NCBI GenBank assembly: GCA_947311255.1
Contig: CAMZKL010000035.1
Coordinates: 1-42,665, forward strand
Direction: 5' to 3'
Origin: an uncultured Chlorobiota bacterium
GTDB lineage: Bacteria; Bacteroidota; Bacteroidia; Bacteroidales; JAADGE01
DNA: 42,665 nt
The translations under genes were made by a program, and so were the position numbers. The first letter of the stretch is position 1. Each line of letters starts with the position of its first letter. The notes below the pieces were generated by a model. It ran no database searches and was not told the DNA's origin. It was given only the letters and a program-made list of their open reading frames with translations. This document shows positions 16,519 through 25,804 of the stretch, one piece after another.

Positions 16519-16523
16519 AGGAG
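16519..16523 (+). promoter_or_regulatory. Ribosome binding site AGGAG deciding the sigma-factor start
   Basis: AGGAG lies 5 bases before the ATG at 16529. An in-frame TTG at 16505 would place this site inside the gene, so the ATG is the better start. Confidence 0.65.
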
Positions 16524-16528
16524 AAGCT

Positions 16529-17119
16529 ATGAAAACAAAGCTAAAGGACAAAGAACTTGTCAGCAAGTTCATGAACGGGGATAAATCTGCACTGGAAACA
16601 CTAATTACAAGACATAAAGAAAGAGTTTATACTTATATTTTCTTTATAGTAAAAAATGAAAAATTAGCTGAAGACATTTTTCAAGATACTTTCATTAAAG
16701 TTATAAAATCTTTGAGGCAGGGTAAATACAATGAACAAGGTGTTTTTGTGTCGTGGGTTATTAGAATTGCTCATAATTTAACTATTGATTTTTTTCGAAA
16801 GGATAAAAGAATGCCTACTTATTCCAATGATGAAAATCCAGATATTGATATTTTTAATTCTAAAAGGTTTTCAGAAGAAACTATTGAAGATGAGCTAATT
16901 AAAAATCAGATTGCAAAAGATGTAAGAAATCTAGTTGATGAATTGCCTAGTGAACAAAGGGAAGTTATTTTGTTAAGACATTTTGGGAATTTAAGTTTTA
17001 GAGAAATATCTGAGCAAACTAATGTAAGTATAAATACGGCACTTGGAAGAATGAGATATGCTTTAATAAACTTAAGAAAACTTATTGAAGAGAAAGACTT
17101 AAACTTATCAATAATGTAA
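16529..17119 (+). CDS. ECF-type RNA polymerase sigma factor
   Basis: About 196 residues from the ATG at 16529. Sigma-70 region 2: SALETLITRHKERVYTYIF, EDIFQDTFIKVIKSL and the -10-contacting FVSWVIRIAHNLTIDFFRK. Region 4: VDELPSEQREVILLRHFGN, SFREISEQTNVSINTALGRM, a helix-turn-helix. There is no region 1.1 or 3, so it belongs to the group IV (ECF) class. No anti-sigma factor gene is adjacent; the next gene downstream is on the opposite strand. The trigger and regulon are unknown. A terminator-like hairpin follows. Confidence 0.93.
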   Translation: MKTKLKDKELVSKFMNGDKSALETLITRHKERVYTYIFFIVKNEKLAEDIFQDTFIKVIKSLRQGKYNEQGVFVSWVIRIAHNLTIDFFRKDKRMPTYSNDENPDIDIFNSKRFSEETIEDELIKNQIAKDVRNLVDELPSEQREVILLRHFGNLSFREISEQTNVSINTALGRMRYALINLRKLIEEKDLNLSIM

Positions 17120-17145
17120 TTATTAATTTTAACAAAGAATAATAA

Positions 17146-17173
17146 AAGGTTTTAGAATTTCTAAAATCTTTTT
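17146..17173 (+). terminator. Intrinsic terminator after the sigma-factor gene
   Basis: Stem GGTTTTAGA with TCTAAAATC (one G-T pair), a short AATT-rich loop, followed by CTTTTT. It lies about 28 bases after the stop. The rest of the gap to 17392 shows no gene. Confidence 0.6.
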
Positions 17174-17392
17174 GCTCTAGAGATTTAAATTTGGAGAATA
17201 ATTATACTGAAATAAAAGATATATTTTATTAAAAAAAAATATGAGTTTGCTATTATATAAAATGGCTAATTAATCTTTTATGTGTTGTAATGCTCTTATT
17301 ATATGAAATTTGGCGTTTTGAATATCCTTTGTTCATTGCTAATGTTAGACAATAAAAATAGAAGGAACTAAATATTAATATTTTTTAAGTAT

Positions 17393-18657
17393 TTAGATAG
17401 CCTTGAGTTCTACTTCAAATTGTATTTTAAATTCTGTTCCCTTTTCAGGTCTTTTAATTTCAAATATTCCATCAATTTGGTTAATAAGTCCGTCAATTAG
17501 CTTAAATCCTAATGAATTAGATTTGTATATTTTAAAGTTTGTTGGCATTCCTTTTCCGTTATCTCTATATATAATTATATATTTCTTGTGCTTTTTAAAA
17601 CCATTAATGTTAATAATTCCTGAAACATTATTATTGAAAGCATATTTTAAACTGTTGGATATAAGTTCGTTAATTATTAAACCAATAGGTATTGTCTTGG
17701 ATATTCCAACTATTGCATTTTCAATATTAATATCTATAGATGTATTTTGAGTTTTAGGGTTTGAAACACCGGCAATGTTATTTATTAGATCAGTTAGGTA
17801 TTCATTAATATTTATAGATTCTAAGGTTTCAGATTTATAAAGTTGTTCATGAACAATCGAAATTGCATTTATTCTGTCTTGGCTTATTTGCAAAAGTTTG
17901 TTTAGTTCTTCATTTTTTTCTGTATTAATTTGAAGATTTAACAGGCTTATAACCATTTGTAAATTATTTTTAACTCTGTGATGAATTTCTTTTAAAAGAA
18001 CTTCTCTTTCTTTTACCCTTTTCGAAAGTTGCAAATTTGTTTCTTCTAATTTTTTATTACTAATGTTTAGTTTTTTATTATAACTATAATATTGTTTTGT
18101 GTAATAATACATTAGAAAAGACATTCCTACAAAAACCAAAATATAGTTTATAAGTATATCATAAAATTTATCCGTCTTGTTTGGATATGGAACTATTATT
18201 TCGGGATGAATATATCCAAGAATAATTAGACAAACAGAAACAAGTAATAGTATTGAGAGAAAGAATAATAATCTTTTTCCTTTTACAACAGAAAAAGTAA
18301 ATGCACCAAACATAAAAATGTAAAAAGGGAATGAGCCATCTATTCCTCCATTATATATCCACATAATTGGTGTATATACTGTAAATGCAAAAAATAATGC
18401 GATATCAATAGTAGTTTTAAACTTTTTTTTATTCTTGAAAAATAGTATAATACAGAATATGAGATAACAATAAATAAAGATGCATAGATTGTAGGTTTAG
18501 GCAAATTAAAAAGATAGTTATTATATATAGTAATAGAACCGTAAATGATTGTTACTGCAAAAGTTGTATTTGCAATTCTATTTTTTAAAGAAACTTCACC
18601 AGGCTTTCCGATAATTTTATATATTATTTGTTCCCAAAAACTTTTAAACCTATTCAT
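17393..18657 (-). pseudogene. HisKA_2-type membrane sensor histidine kinase, frameshifted at an A8 run
   Basis: Two overlapping frames (18340-18657, 105 residues; 17393-18364, 323 residues) are halves of one gene. The 5' frame reads YYFSRIKKSLK and then soon stops. Adding one A to the eight-A run (complement of 18423-18430) gives RIKKKFKTTIDIALFFAF and then VYTPIMWIYNGGIDGSFPF, which joins the second frame seamlessly. The full protein is about 421 residues: around six membrane helices, a coiled coil (about KLEETNLQLSKRVKERE), then a HisKA_2 domain with EIHHRVKNNLQMV and a HATPase domain with N-box NELISNSLKYAF and RDNGKGMP. It is divergent from a LytTR response regulator that is its likely partner. 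Either the gene is broken or the homopolymer length is miscalled or slipped. Confidence 0.88.
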
Positions 18658-18690
18658 AGTTTAATAATAACGTATTATTTTGCTAAATTA

Positions 18691-18698
18691 CAAAATTA
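18691..18698 (-). promoter_or_regulatory. -7 promoter element TAATTTTG for the histidine kinase gene
   Basis: Exact TAnnTTTG match on the minus strand, about 34 bases before the kinase ATG. No convincing -33 element. Confidence 0.4.
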
Positions 18699-19002
18699 AA
18701 CTATAATAATACGGAATAACTAGTATTAAGCTAATGAAACCCCAATGACAAAAAAATGATAATTAATGCCATAACTATAAGCCCACATACCAATTACTTG
18801 CAGAAGAAAGTAAGTTTGCCTATTTGCAGAGATAAATAATTATTGTAAATAGAAATTTTTAGAAGTCCCCTTATTATTAATTAGGACAGTTTTAGACAAG
18901 TGGAATTATATAACATAATAATTAAAAAAAATGCAAAAAGTTTGATATTTATCAAAAATAATGTTGTTTTGTTAAAAAAGTATTATTTTGCAGTTAGTTT
19001 GT

Positions 19003-19010
19003 TATTTTTG
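19003..19010 (+). promoter_or_regulatory. -7 promoter element TATTTTTG for the LytTR regulator gene
   Basis: Exact TAnnTTTG match about 55 bases before the ATG at 19066. The region is T-rich, so chance matches are possible. Confidence 0.38.
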
Positions 19011-19065
19011 TTAACGGTTTAATTATTATAAAAAAAACAAAGTATCTCCCTAAAATATTTGGAAT

Positions 19066-19800
19066 ATGATAAATGTTTTAATTGTTGAAGATGAATACAC
19101 TATTGCATTAGACATCGAAGAGCGTTTAAAAAATATGGGTTTTGGAGTAGCAGGAATAGCCGCTTCATATGAAAAAGCACTACCAATTTTATTAGAAAAA
19201 GCACCCAGTATTGCACTTTTAGATATTAATCTTCATGAAGGAAAATCCGGAATAGATTTAGGAAAATTAATTAATGATAAATTTAATATTCCAATAATTT
19301 TTTTGTCGGCATATTCTGATGCTTTAACGTTTAAAGAAGCACAAGTAGCTAATCCAATGGGCTTTATTGTTAAACCATTTAAAGATGTTGATCTTGATCA
19401 CGGCATTAAATTAGCTATGCAAAGATATAATGATATTAAAGAATGGAGAACTATTGATAACCAAACATATGAAAACATTGATTATGTTGATAAAAATATT
19501 TTTATTAGGAATAAGGGTAAACTTATACGTATTTTACATGATGAGGTTCTTTGGTTAGAAGCAATGGAGAATTATACAGTAGTTCATACTTCAAAATTAA
19601 AAGCTACTATGAACTCTGGTTTAAAGAATGTATTGGAGAAGTTAAATTCTAAAAATTTTCTTAGAGTTCATCGCTCACATGCAGTTGCATTGGATAAAAT
19701 ATCAAAAATTGAAGATAACTTAATTTATATTAATGATTTTTACCTTGTTGTTAGTAGAACATATAAAAAAGAGCTATTGCAAAAGCTGAATATATTTTAA
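19066..19800 (+). CDS. LytTR-family response regulator
   Basis: 244 residues. The N-terminal receiver domain (about 1-120) has the acidic pair E8-D9, phospho-acceptor Asp53 in ALLDINL, Ser81 in FLSAYSD, and Lys103 in IVKPF. The C-terminal LytTR DNA-binding domain (about 140-243) includes EVLWLEAMENYTVVHT and FLRVHRSHAVALDKI. It is a transcription regulator activated by phosphorylation. It is transcribed away from the frameshifted HisKA_2 kinase, a common pairing in Bacteroidota. It converges with pheT, leaving only 4 bases between stop codons and no visible terminator. Confidence 0.94.
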   Translation: MINVLIVEDEYTIALDIEERLKNMGFGVAGIAASYEKALPILLEKAPSIALLDINLHEGKSGIDLGKLINDKFNIPIIFLSAYSDALTFKEAQVANPMGFIVKPFKDVDLDHGIKLAMQRYNDIKEWRTIDNQTYENIDYVDKNIFIRNKGKLIRILHDEVLWLEAMENYTVVHTSKLKATMNSGLKNVLEKLNSKNFLRVHRSHAVALDKISKIEDNLIYINDFYLVVSRTYKKELLQKLNIF

Positions 19801-19804
19801 AAAA

Positions 19805-22252
19805 TTATCTTAATTCAGCCCCCAATTCTTTTTCAAAAGTATATTGCAATTTTTTCATAATTTTATCAATTTGCTTGTCTTTTAATGTTTTAGTTTCGTC
19901 TTGAATTTTGAAACTAACGGCATATGATTTTTTATTTTCTCCGAGTTTTTCATCTTCAAAAACATCAAAAATTGAAATATTTTTAAGAAGTTTCTTTTCT
20001 GTTTTGTATGCAAGTGTTTCTATATCAGAAAATTTAACGTCTTTATTAAGGAGCAAAGCTAAGTCTCGCCTAACAGCAGGAAATTTTGAAATAGGAACAT
20101 ATTTTGGTACTTCGGGTAAATATTTTATTGTATTATCCCAATTAATATCTGCATAAAAAACTTCTTGTTCTATTCCAAAAATAGATAAATATTTATTACT
20201 TACACTTCCAATCTCAACCAACGTTTTGTTGCTTATGGTGTGTTTAATACCATAATTAAAAATATCTTTTTCGGTTTCAATAGATTTCATTTTTGATGTG
20301 TCAAAATTTAGACGTTTAAAGATTCCTTCGACAATTGATTTTAAATAATAAAAGTCAGTTTTTATTTCCGGTGAGTTCCAGCTTATAGGTGTTTTGTTTC
20401 CAGAAATACTTATAGCTAAATGCTGTTCTTCTTTGTATGATTTTAAAGGGTTTTTATTCTCAGATTTTTCATATTTATATGTTTGACCAAATTCATATAG
20501 TTTTATATCAGAACTTCGATAGTTAATATTTCTTAAAATAGCTTCCAAACTTCCAAAAAGTAAATCTTGACGCATAACATTTAAATCAATACTAAGAGCA
20601 TTTAGCATTTTTACAGATTGTTCTTTATTAAAACCATTTTCTGCTTCATAATACTTGCCTTTTGTTAAAGAATTAGACATTGCTTCAGAAAACCCTTGTG
20701 AACTTAAAGAGTCAGAGATTGTATTTTTAAGTTTGTTTGTATCTGGTTTTGGTGCAAAAGAAAGTGTAGATTTTACAGAATATGAAGAGGCAATATTATT
20801 ATACCCGTAAATTCTTAAAATTTCTTCAATAATATCTGCTTCTCGGGTTACATCAACACGATATGGAGGAACTTCTACGGTGATTTTATCTTCGGCTCTA
20901 TTTATAATTTTAATTTCAAGAGCTTCTAAAATATTATCTATAACGTTATGTTCAATTTTTTTTCCAATTAATCTGTCTATATGTGAGTATAAGACATCAA
21001 ATTTGAAATTGTTAATTGGTTCGGGGTATATATCAATTATATCAGAAGAAATTTTACCTCCTGCAAGTTCTTTTATAAGAAGAGCAGCACGTTTTAGTGC
21101 ATAAATTGTATTGTTTGGATCAACTCCTCTTTCAAAGCGGAAAGAAGAATCGGTTTGCAAGGCATGCCGTTTAGAAGTTTTTCTTACAGAAACAGGATTG
21201 AAATATGCACTTTCTAAGAAAATGTTTTTTGTTTTATCTGAAACTCCTGATTCATAACCACCAAAAACACCTGCAATACACATTCCTTCGTCTTTGTTGC
21301 AAATAATTAAATCTTCTTTGTTTAATTTACGTTCTTCTTCATCCAGAGTTTTAAAAATTGTATCTTGTTTTAAGGTCTTAACTATTATTTTATTACCTTT
21401 AATCATGTTGGCATCAAAGGCATGAAGAGGTTGCCCTGTTTCATGTAAAACATAGTTTGTTATGTCCACAACATTATTTATTGGCTGCAAACCAATTGCT
21501 TTAAGTCTATTTTTTAACCAGCTTGGAGATTCTTTTATTTCAATTTCCGAAATTGTAAGTCCTGAATATCTTTTGCAGGCTTCGTTATCTTCAATTTCAA
21601 CAGAAATTTCTAAACTATTGTTATCAACTTTAAAATTGCCAACATCTGGTTTTTTAAGTTTTGTATTTTTGCCTATGTGTTTAAAATAGGCAAGCAAATC
21701 ACGTGCAACACCAATGTGTGAAGCTCCATCTGCCCTGTTTGGAGTTAAACCTATTTCAAATATTATGTCTTTTTCATGTTCAAAATAATTTTTTGCAAGG
21801 GTTCCGGTTTTGACATTTTCTGGAAGAACTAAAATCCCATCGTGATTTCCTCCCATTCCAATTTCATCAGTGGCACAAATCATTCCTAGCGATGCTTCTC
21901 CTCTAATTTTTCCTTTTTTTATTTTGAAATCTTTATCACCGTCATATAATATTGTTCCTACTGTTGCAACTACAACTTTTTGTCCTGCTGCAACGTTTGG
22001 TGCTCCACAAACAATTGGTAATAATTCCCCTGTACCTATATCAACAGTTGTAATACTTAACTTATCAGCATTTGGGTGTTTTTCACAGGTCTTTACTTCA
22101 CCAATAACAAGACCTTCTAATCCGCCTTTAATACTTTCAAACTCTTCAAGTCCTTCAACTTCTAACCCTATGTCTGTTAAAATTACTGAAAGTTCTTCTG
22201 GTTTTAAGTCAATGTCTATGTATTGTTTTAGTTGATTGTAGGATATTTTCAT
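19805..22252 (-). CDS. pheT: Phenylalanine-tRNA ligase beta subunit
   Basis: 815 residues, full length for the bacterial long form. Domains in order: B1 (start MKISYNQLKQYIDIDL), tRNA-binding OB fold (about 40-150; GLVIGEVKTCEKHPNADKLS), B3/B4 (NVVDITNYVLHETGQPLHAF, FKTLDEEERKL), B5 (about 400-475), the synthetase-like core, and the C-terminal anticodon-binding FDX-ACB domain (from about 720; KFPAVRRDLALLLNKDVKFSD). It charges tRNA-Phe together with PheS, which is not encoded next to it here. A well-formed promoter lies directly upstream. Confidence 0.97.
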   Translation of the reverse strand: MKISYNQLKQYIDIDLKPEELSVILTDIGLEVEGLEEFESIKGGLEGLVIGEVKTCEKHPNADKLSITTVDIGTGELLPIVCGAPNVAAGQKVVVATVGTILYDGDKDFKIKKGKIRGEASLGMICATDEIGMGGNHDGILVLPENVKTGTLAKNYFEHEKDIIFEIGLTPNRADGASHIGVARDLLAYFKHIGKNTKLKKPDVGNFKVDNNSLEISVEIEDNEACKRYSGLTISEIEIKESPSWLKNRLKAIGLQPINNVVDITNYVLHETGQPLHAFDANMIKGNKIIVKTLKQDTIFKTLDEEERKLNKEDLIICNKDEGMCIAGVFGGYESGVSDKTKNIFLESAYFNPVSVRKTSKRHALQTDSSFRFERGVDPNNTIYALKRAALLIKELAGGKISSDIIDIYPEPINNFKFDVLYSHIDRLIGKKIEHNVIDNILEALEIKIINRAEDKITVEVPPYRVDVTREADIIEEILRIYGYNNIASSYSVKSTLSFAPKPDTNKLKNTISDSLSSQGFSEAMSNSLTKGKYYEAENGFNKEQSVKMLNALSIDLNVMRQDLLFGSLEAILRNINYRSSDIKLYEFGQTYKYEKSENKNPLKSYKEEQHLAISISGNKTPISWNSPEIKTDFYYLKSIVEGIFKRLNFDTSKMKSIETEKDIFNYGIKHTISNKTLVEIGSVSNKYLSIFGIEQEVFYADINWDNTIKYLPEVPKYVPISKFPAVRRDLALLLNKDVKFSDIETLAYKTEKKLLKNISIFDVFEDEKLGENKKSYAVSFKIQDETKTLKDKQIDKIMKKLQYTFEKELGAELR

Positions 22253-22295
22253 TTTGGAATTGGATATTAGTTCTTAGATTGAAAATTAAAAGATG

Positions 22296-22326
22296 CAAAA
22301 ATAAGAAAAGGATGTCTTTTTGCAAA
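22296..22326 (-). promoter_or_regulatory. Bacteroidota-type promoter of pheT
   Basis: Minus strand: -33 TTTG (complement of 22323-22326), a 19-base spacer, then -7 TATTTTTG (complement of 22296-22303). The ATG is about 44 bases downstream. Both elements and the spacing match the Bacteroidota consensus. Confidence 0.6.
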
Positions 22327-22411
22327 ACTTCCTTTTATTATTTATTGTGTACTATTATTTCTTATTTTGTAATAACTTGAGTTAGATAAAATATTTACTC
22401 ACAGTTTCAGT

Positions 22412-23227
22412 TTAATATTGTTCCTTTTCATTAGGAAAGTCTCTTGATCTTACATCTTTAACATAATTTGAAACAGCACCTTTTATTTCGCTAGATAAAT
22501 CGTGGTAACGACGAAGAAATCGTGGAGAAAATTCTTGTGTTATTCCTAGCATATCGTGTATAACAAGAACTTGACCATCAACTCCACCTCCTGCGCCTAT
22601 TCCAATTATAGGAATAGCAACACTCTCAGCAACTTCTTTGGCTAATTTAGCAGGAATTTTTTCTAAAACTATTGCAAAACACCCCAGTTTTTCTAATAAT
22701 TTAGCATCAGATCTTAAAATTTCAGCTTCTGCATCATCTTTTGCTCTAACAACATAAGTTCCAAATTTATGAATTGACTGAGGAATTAATCCCAAATGAC
22801 CCATAACAGGGATTCCTGCTGATAAAATTCTTATAACAGATTCTTTTACTTCTGAGCCACCTTCAAGTTTTACAGCATGTGCACCAGTTTCTTTCATAAT
22901 TCTTATTGCAGAATCTAGAGCATGTTTTGAATTTCCTTGATATGTTCCAAAAGGCAAATCAACAACTACAAGTGCTTTGTCAACTGCTCTAATTACAGAT
23001 TTTGCATGATATATAATTTCATCCAATGTAAGGGGCAGGGTAGATTCGTATCCTGCCATTACGTTTGCAGCAGAGTCGCCCACAAGAATCACGTCTATTC
23101 CTGCTTGGTCAACTATTTTTGCCATTGAATAATCATAAGCAGTAAGCATTGCAATTTTTTCATTTTTTGCTTTCATTGCTTGTAAAACATGAGTTGTAAT
23201 TTTTCGAGCAGTTTTATGAATTGACAT
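22412..23227 (-). CDS. panB: 3-methyl-2-oxobutanoate hydroxymethyltransferase
   Basis: 271 residues, the usual PanB length. It makes ketopantoate from 2-oxoisovalerate and 5,10-methylene-tetrahydrofolate, the first committed step to pantothenate and CoA. Conserved metal and substrate residues are visible: Asp51 in [13 protein letters not shown], Asp90 in [10 protein letters not shown], Glu122 in VKLEGGSE, Glu189 in IVLEKIPA, and the [14 protein letters not shown] loop. It is a (beta/alpha)8 barrel protein in the cytoplasm. It is last in a minus-strand run with three envelope-related genes (33-base gap upstream); panC and panD are not nearby. Confidence 0.96.
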   Translation of the reverse strand: MSIHKTARKITTHVLQAMKAKNEKIAMLTAYDYSMAKIVDQAGIDVILVGDSAANVMAGYESTLPLTLDEIIYHAKSVIRAVDKALVVVDLPFGTYQGNSKHALDSAIRIMKETGAHAVKLEGGSEVKESVIRILSAGIPVMGHLGLIPQSIHKFGTYVVRAKDDAEAEILRSDAKLLEKLGCFAIVLEKIPAKLAKEVAESVAIPIIGIGAGGGVDGQVLVIHDMLGITQEFSPRFLRRYHDLSSEIKGAVSNYVKDVRSRDFPNEKEQY

Positions 23228-23260
23228 ATCTTTTTTAATTAATGATTAATAAATTTTTGT

Positions 23261-23791
23261 TTATTGTGAGTTGTCTGTGGTATCTGATAAATTTTCTGAA
23301 TTTGGTTTTGTGTTTAGTATTACATTTTTTTCTATGTTATCTTCTTTTAAAAAATCATTGCTGAATTGATTTACGGAAGGTTTATTTATAAGGAAAGCAA
23401 CTAGAATAACTCCAAACATATATAAAGGTGCATATATTTCATTGAAAAGAAATGCTATAATAGAAAATACGGCAGCAAATTCAAGAATGCCAAATTTTAT
23501 GATTATAGCGAATAAATATTTCTCTAATTTTGTTTCAAGGTTTAATCTTTTTTCGCAATTGTTTTTTTTAAAATCATAAATTTTATAACTAATTGGCACC
23601 GCAATTATTGTAAATAAATATGAAAGATATAAAATTATAATATGAAATGTGTCTGTTGATTGGAGAAGTTCTGAGGGAGCAAAATAAAAGAATATAATAG
23701 CAAATAAAAGAACTAATTCTAAAATAAATGCCATCCAAATAAGTGTGTATTTTGTAATTCTATTTTTTATTGTTTCTTGTTGATTCTGCAT
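23261..23791 (-). CDS. Small membrane protein of unknown function
   Basis: 176 residues with four likely membrane helices: WMAFILELVLLFAIIFFYF, FHIIILYLSYLFTIIAVPI, YLFAIIIKFGILEFAAVFSI and APLYMFGVILVAFLI. The C-terminal tail is polar (ENLSDTTDNSQ) and the N-terminus is short and charged. I do not recognise a named family. It lies between panB and an FKBP lipoprotein gene with gaps of 33 and 40 bases, so it is probably co-transcribed with them. It is integral to the inner membrane; the role is unknown. Confidence 0.7.
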   Translation of the reverse strand: MQNQQETIKNRITKYTLIWMAFILELVLLFAIIFFYFAPSELLQSTDTFHIIILYLSYLFTIIAVPISYKIYDFKKNNCEKRLNLETKLEKYLFAIIIKFGILEFAAVFSIIAFLFNEIYAPLYMFGVILVAFLINKPSVNQFSNDFLKEDNIEKNVILNTKPNSENLSDTTDNSQ

Positions 23792-23831
23792 TTTATAAAT
23801 ATAAAAATTAATAATTAGTGTGTTTCAATCT

Positions 23832-24689
23832 TTATTCAGTACTTAAAAGTTTTATTTCGAAGATTAAAGGTGTAAAAGGTTTTATTGAATGCCCTGAACC
23901 TTGGCTTCCATAGGCAAGTTTAGATGGTGTTATTATTTTAATTTTATCTCCAACTTTCATTGTTGCAACTGCCTCGTTCCATGCAGGAATAACTTCTTCT
24001 TGCCCTAAAATAAATTCAAAAGGTTTATCTTTTTCAATTGTAGAAGCAAATTTCATGTTATTTATAAAACTTCCTGTGTAATGTATTCTAACTTTTTTGC
24101 CAATTTGAGCTTTTTTGCCTTTTCCTTTTTTTAAAGGTATTATATATAAACCCGTTTTTGAAGGTTTAATAGTTATACCATTTTTTTTAATGTAATCTTC
24201 AAGCAAAAGATTTTCTTCTGTTTCTTTTTTTATTGAAAGAAGTTCAATCTCTTTTTCTATTTCTTCTTTGGAAACAATTTTTTTAATTTTTAATTGAAAT
24301 CTTAAAATGTCATTTTCTGAAATAAAGTCAGGGACTTTTACATTTCTTGTTTTTTCAAAAAAGTCTTTTGCTTGAATCTTAAAACTTGCACTATCGCCGG
24401 GTTTTAATAATTTAACAGCTTCTTGAAATAAACCTCTGTTGTTTTCTAAAACTGTAACTCTAAAATTTCCGGAGAAATCATCAGTATTAAAAATTAGAGA
24501 ATCATTAGAAGTGAAATATTTTAAATTTAATTCAATAATATCATCTGTTTTAATTCTAGTAGCTTCTTTGGAATCAAAAATAATTTTGTATTCAAAACCT
24601 GAATTATGCTTAGTGTATTTGTCCGAATTTTTGCATGAAAATGTTAGAATTATAATTCCAAGCAAAAAAAACATATAGCAATTCTTCAT
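23832..24689 (-). CDS. FKBP-type peptidyl-prolyl isomerase lipoprotein
   Basis: 285 residues. The signal sequence ends in a lipobox, LTFSC with Cys19, so the protein is probably lipid-anchored. The C-terminal domain (about 190-285) is a recognisable FKBP fold: GKKVRIHYTGSFINNMKFAS, PFEFILGQEEVIPAWNEAV, MKVGDKIKIITPSKLAYG and a final PLIFEIKLL. The N-terminal half (about 30-150) looks like a second, degenerate FKBP-like domain (IELNLKYFTSNDSLIF, LKPGDSASFKI). It would assist folding of exported proteins in the periplasm or outer membrane. Similar two-part FKBP lipoproteins are common in Bacteroidota, some linked to gliding (GldI-like), but that link is not shown here. Confidence 0.88.
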   Translation of the reverse strand: MKNCYMFFLLGIIILTFSCKNSDKYTKHNSGFEYKIIFDSKEATRIKTDDIIELNLKYFTSNDSLIFNTDDFSGNFRVTVLENNRGLFQEAVKLLKPGDSASFKIQAKDFFEKTRNVKVPDFISENDILRFQLKIKKIVSKEEIEKEIELLSIKKETEENLLLEDYIKKNGITIKPSKTGLYIIPLKKGKGKKAQIGKKVRIHYTGSFINNMKFASTIEKDKPFEFILGQEEVIPAWNEAVATMKVGDKIKIITPSKLAYGSQGSGHSIKPFTPLIFEIKLLSTE

Positions 24690-24739
24690 TTAATTTATTT
24701 TTTAATTTTTTTACAAATATATAACATAAAATAAAAAAA

Positions 24740-25585
24740 CTAAGGCTTATTTTCTGTCTTTTCAATTATCTCAATTATTTCATTTAGTCTTTTGTTAAGT
24801 TTTTCTGTTTTTCTGTCATTTGCAATATTTATAGCATTATTGTAACCTCCTCCATAGTATCTGTAAAACCAAGGAAAAATACTAATTAAAGAATCGTACC
24901 AAGCAAATCTAATAAGCATATCAGCTCCAATTGCTACAAAAATTCCTGTTAAAAGAAAAGAATTAATTGCGTTTTTATAATCTCCCGAATACAGTTGCCC
25001 TGCACCTGGAATAATTAAACTTAAAATTCCTGCAATTTTTGGGTCTGGTGTTTTAAAGTATTTTTTATTAATAAAAAGTTTGTGTATCTGATTCTTTGCT
25101 GTTTTTGAAGTATCATTTATTGCGTCTATGAAAAATAATTCTGCTTTATCATAATTTGTTTTAGCATAGTTGATTACAGCTAAGTAAAAGTTTTTTTTAT
25201 TTTTTGTATGTGTTGAATTGCCTGTGTTTATACTATATATTATGTTTTCTGCTAAACTATATTCTTTTAAAAATATAAAACAATCAGCTTTTTTAAATGC
25301 TAAATCAGTTAATAAAATTTTATTTTTAGAGAGTTGAATTGCTGAATCGTATGAATTTATTGCTTTTTCAAATTTGGAAAGCATAAAGTAACAATTGCCA
25401 GTTTTATAATAAAGTTGATTATTGGGCTTTTCTGAAAAAAAAATTGCTCTTTTATATAAGTCAATAGAATTAAAATAATCTTTATTTTGAAACAATTTAT
25501 CAGCTAAAAAAATAGTTTCGTCAAAATTTTGAGCATTTACATTAAAAATATGTAAAAAAAAGTAAAAAAATATTAAGTGTTTCAT
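24740..25585 (-). CDS. TPR-repeat protein with a C-terminal membrane region
   Basis: The start is set at the ATG at 25585, because MKHLIFFYFFLHIFNVNAQ is a signal peptide; an in-frame ATG at 25621 would add 12 residues before it. About 281 residues. TPR-like helices span about residues 20-165 (LFQNKDYFNSIDLYKRAIFF, FEKAINSYDSAIQLSKNK). Then follow a SLIIPGAGQLYSGDYKNAIN motif and a hydrophobic stretch (SFLLTGIFVAIGADMLIRF), similar to DUF5683-type membrane proteins of Bacteroidota. It is probably periplasm-facing and membrane-anchored, with a scaffolding role inferred from the TPRs. It is first of the minus-strand run ending with panB. Confidence 0.7.
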   Translation of the reverse strand: MKHLIFFYFFLHIFNVNAQNFDETIFLADKLFQNKDYFNSIDLYKRAIFFSEKPNNQLYYKTGNCYFMLSKFEKAINSYDSAIQLSKNKILLTDLAFKKADCFIFLKEYSLAENIIYSINTGNSTHTKNKKNFYLAVINYAKTNYDKAELFFIDAINDTSKTAKNQIHKLFINKKYFKTPDPKIAGILSLIIPGAGQLYSGDYKNAINSFLLTGIFVAIGADMLIRFAWYDSLISIFPWFYRYYGGGYNNAINIANDRKTEKLNKRLNEIIEIIEKTENKP

Positions 25586-25706
25586 AATGTGCTTTCTTAT
25601 TTGTAAATCAGTATCTTGCATAAGTTTTATAATTGTAAAATTAGTTTTTTATTATTAAAATAGTAAATAAAAGTGATTTTTATTTTTTCATTCGTAAAAA
25701 TTAACT

Positions 25707-25714
25707 TACATTTG
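25707..25714 (+). promoter_or_regulatory. -7 promoter element TACATTTG opening the leader of the receiver/ATP-binding fusion gene
   Basis: Exact TAnnTTTG match. The predicted start is near 25722, about 120 bases before the ATG at 25844 and about 50 bases before a strong terminator. No clear -33 TTTG. Confidence 0.45.
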
Positions 25715-25773
25715 TATTGAGTTTAAAATACTCATAAAGTGTTTTTTTCATAGTAAGTTTTAGGTTAGTTGTT

Positions 25774-25804
25774 AAAGGCGGAATTTTTATTCCGCCTTTT
25801 TTTT
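25774..25804 (+). terminator. Intrinsic terminator inside the 5' leader (attenuator or small-RNA end)
   Basis: An 11-bp perfect stem (AAAGGCGGAAT with ATTCCGCCTTT), a 4-base loop, and a run of eight T. It points along the plus strand, yet no plus-strand gene ends upstream: the gene on the left is on the minus strand. It lies about 40 bases before the ATG at 25844. Confidence 0.8.

Larger units (their letters stand above)
18658..19065. other. Divergent promoter region between the kinase and the LytTR regulator
   Basis: About 400 bases with no gene seen. Both ends carry candidate promoters (18691-18698 minus; 19003-19010 plus). The middle is AT-rich, with no repeat or RNA I can name. The length leaves room for regulator sites. 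Confidence 0.5.

Noticed and set aside
18340-18657. A separate small membrane protein gene upstream of the kinase
   Set aside because: Its last residues are out-of-frame reading past the A8 run; the correct frame joins the kinase gene.
21870-22235. A 121-codon plus-strand frame opposite pheT
   Set aside because: Exact shadow of the pheT coding sequence; the protein is low in charge pattern and unlike any family.
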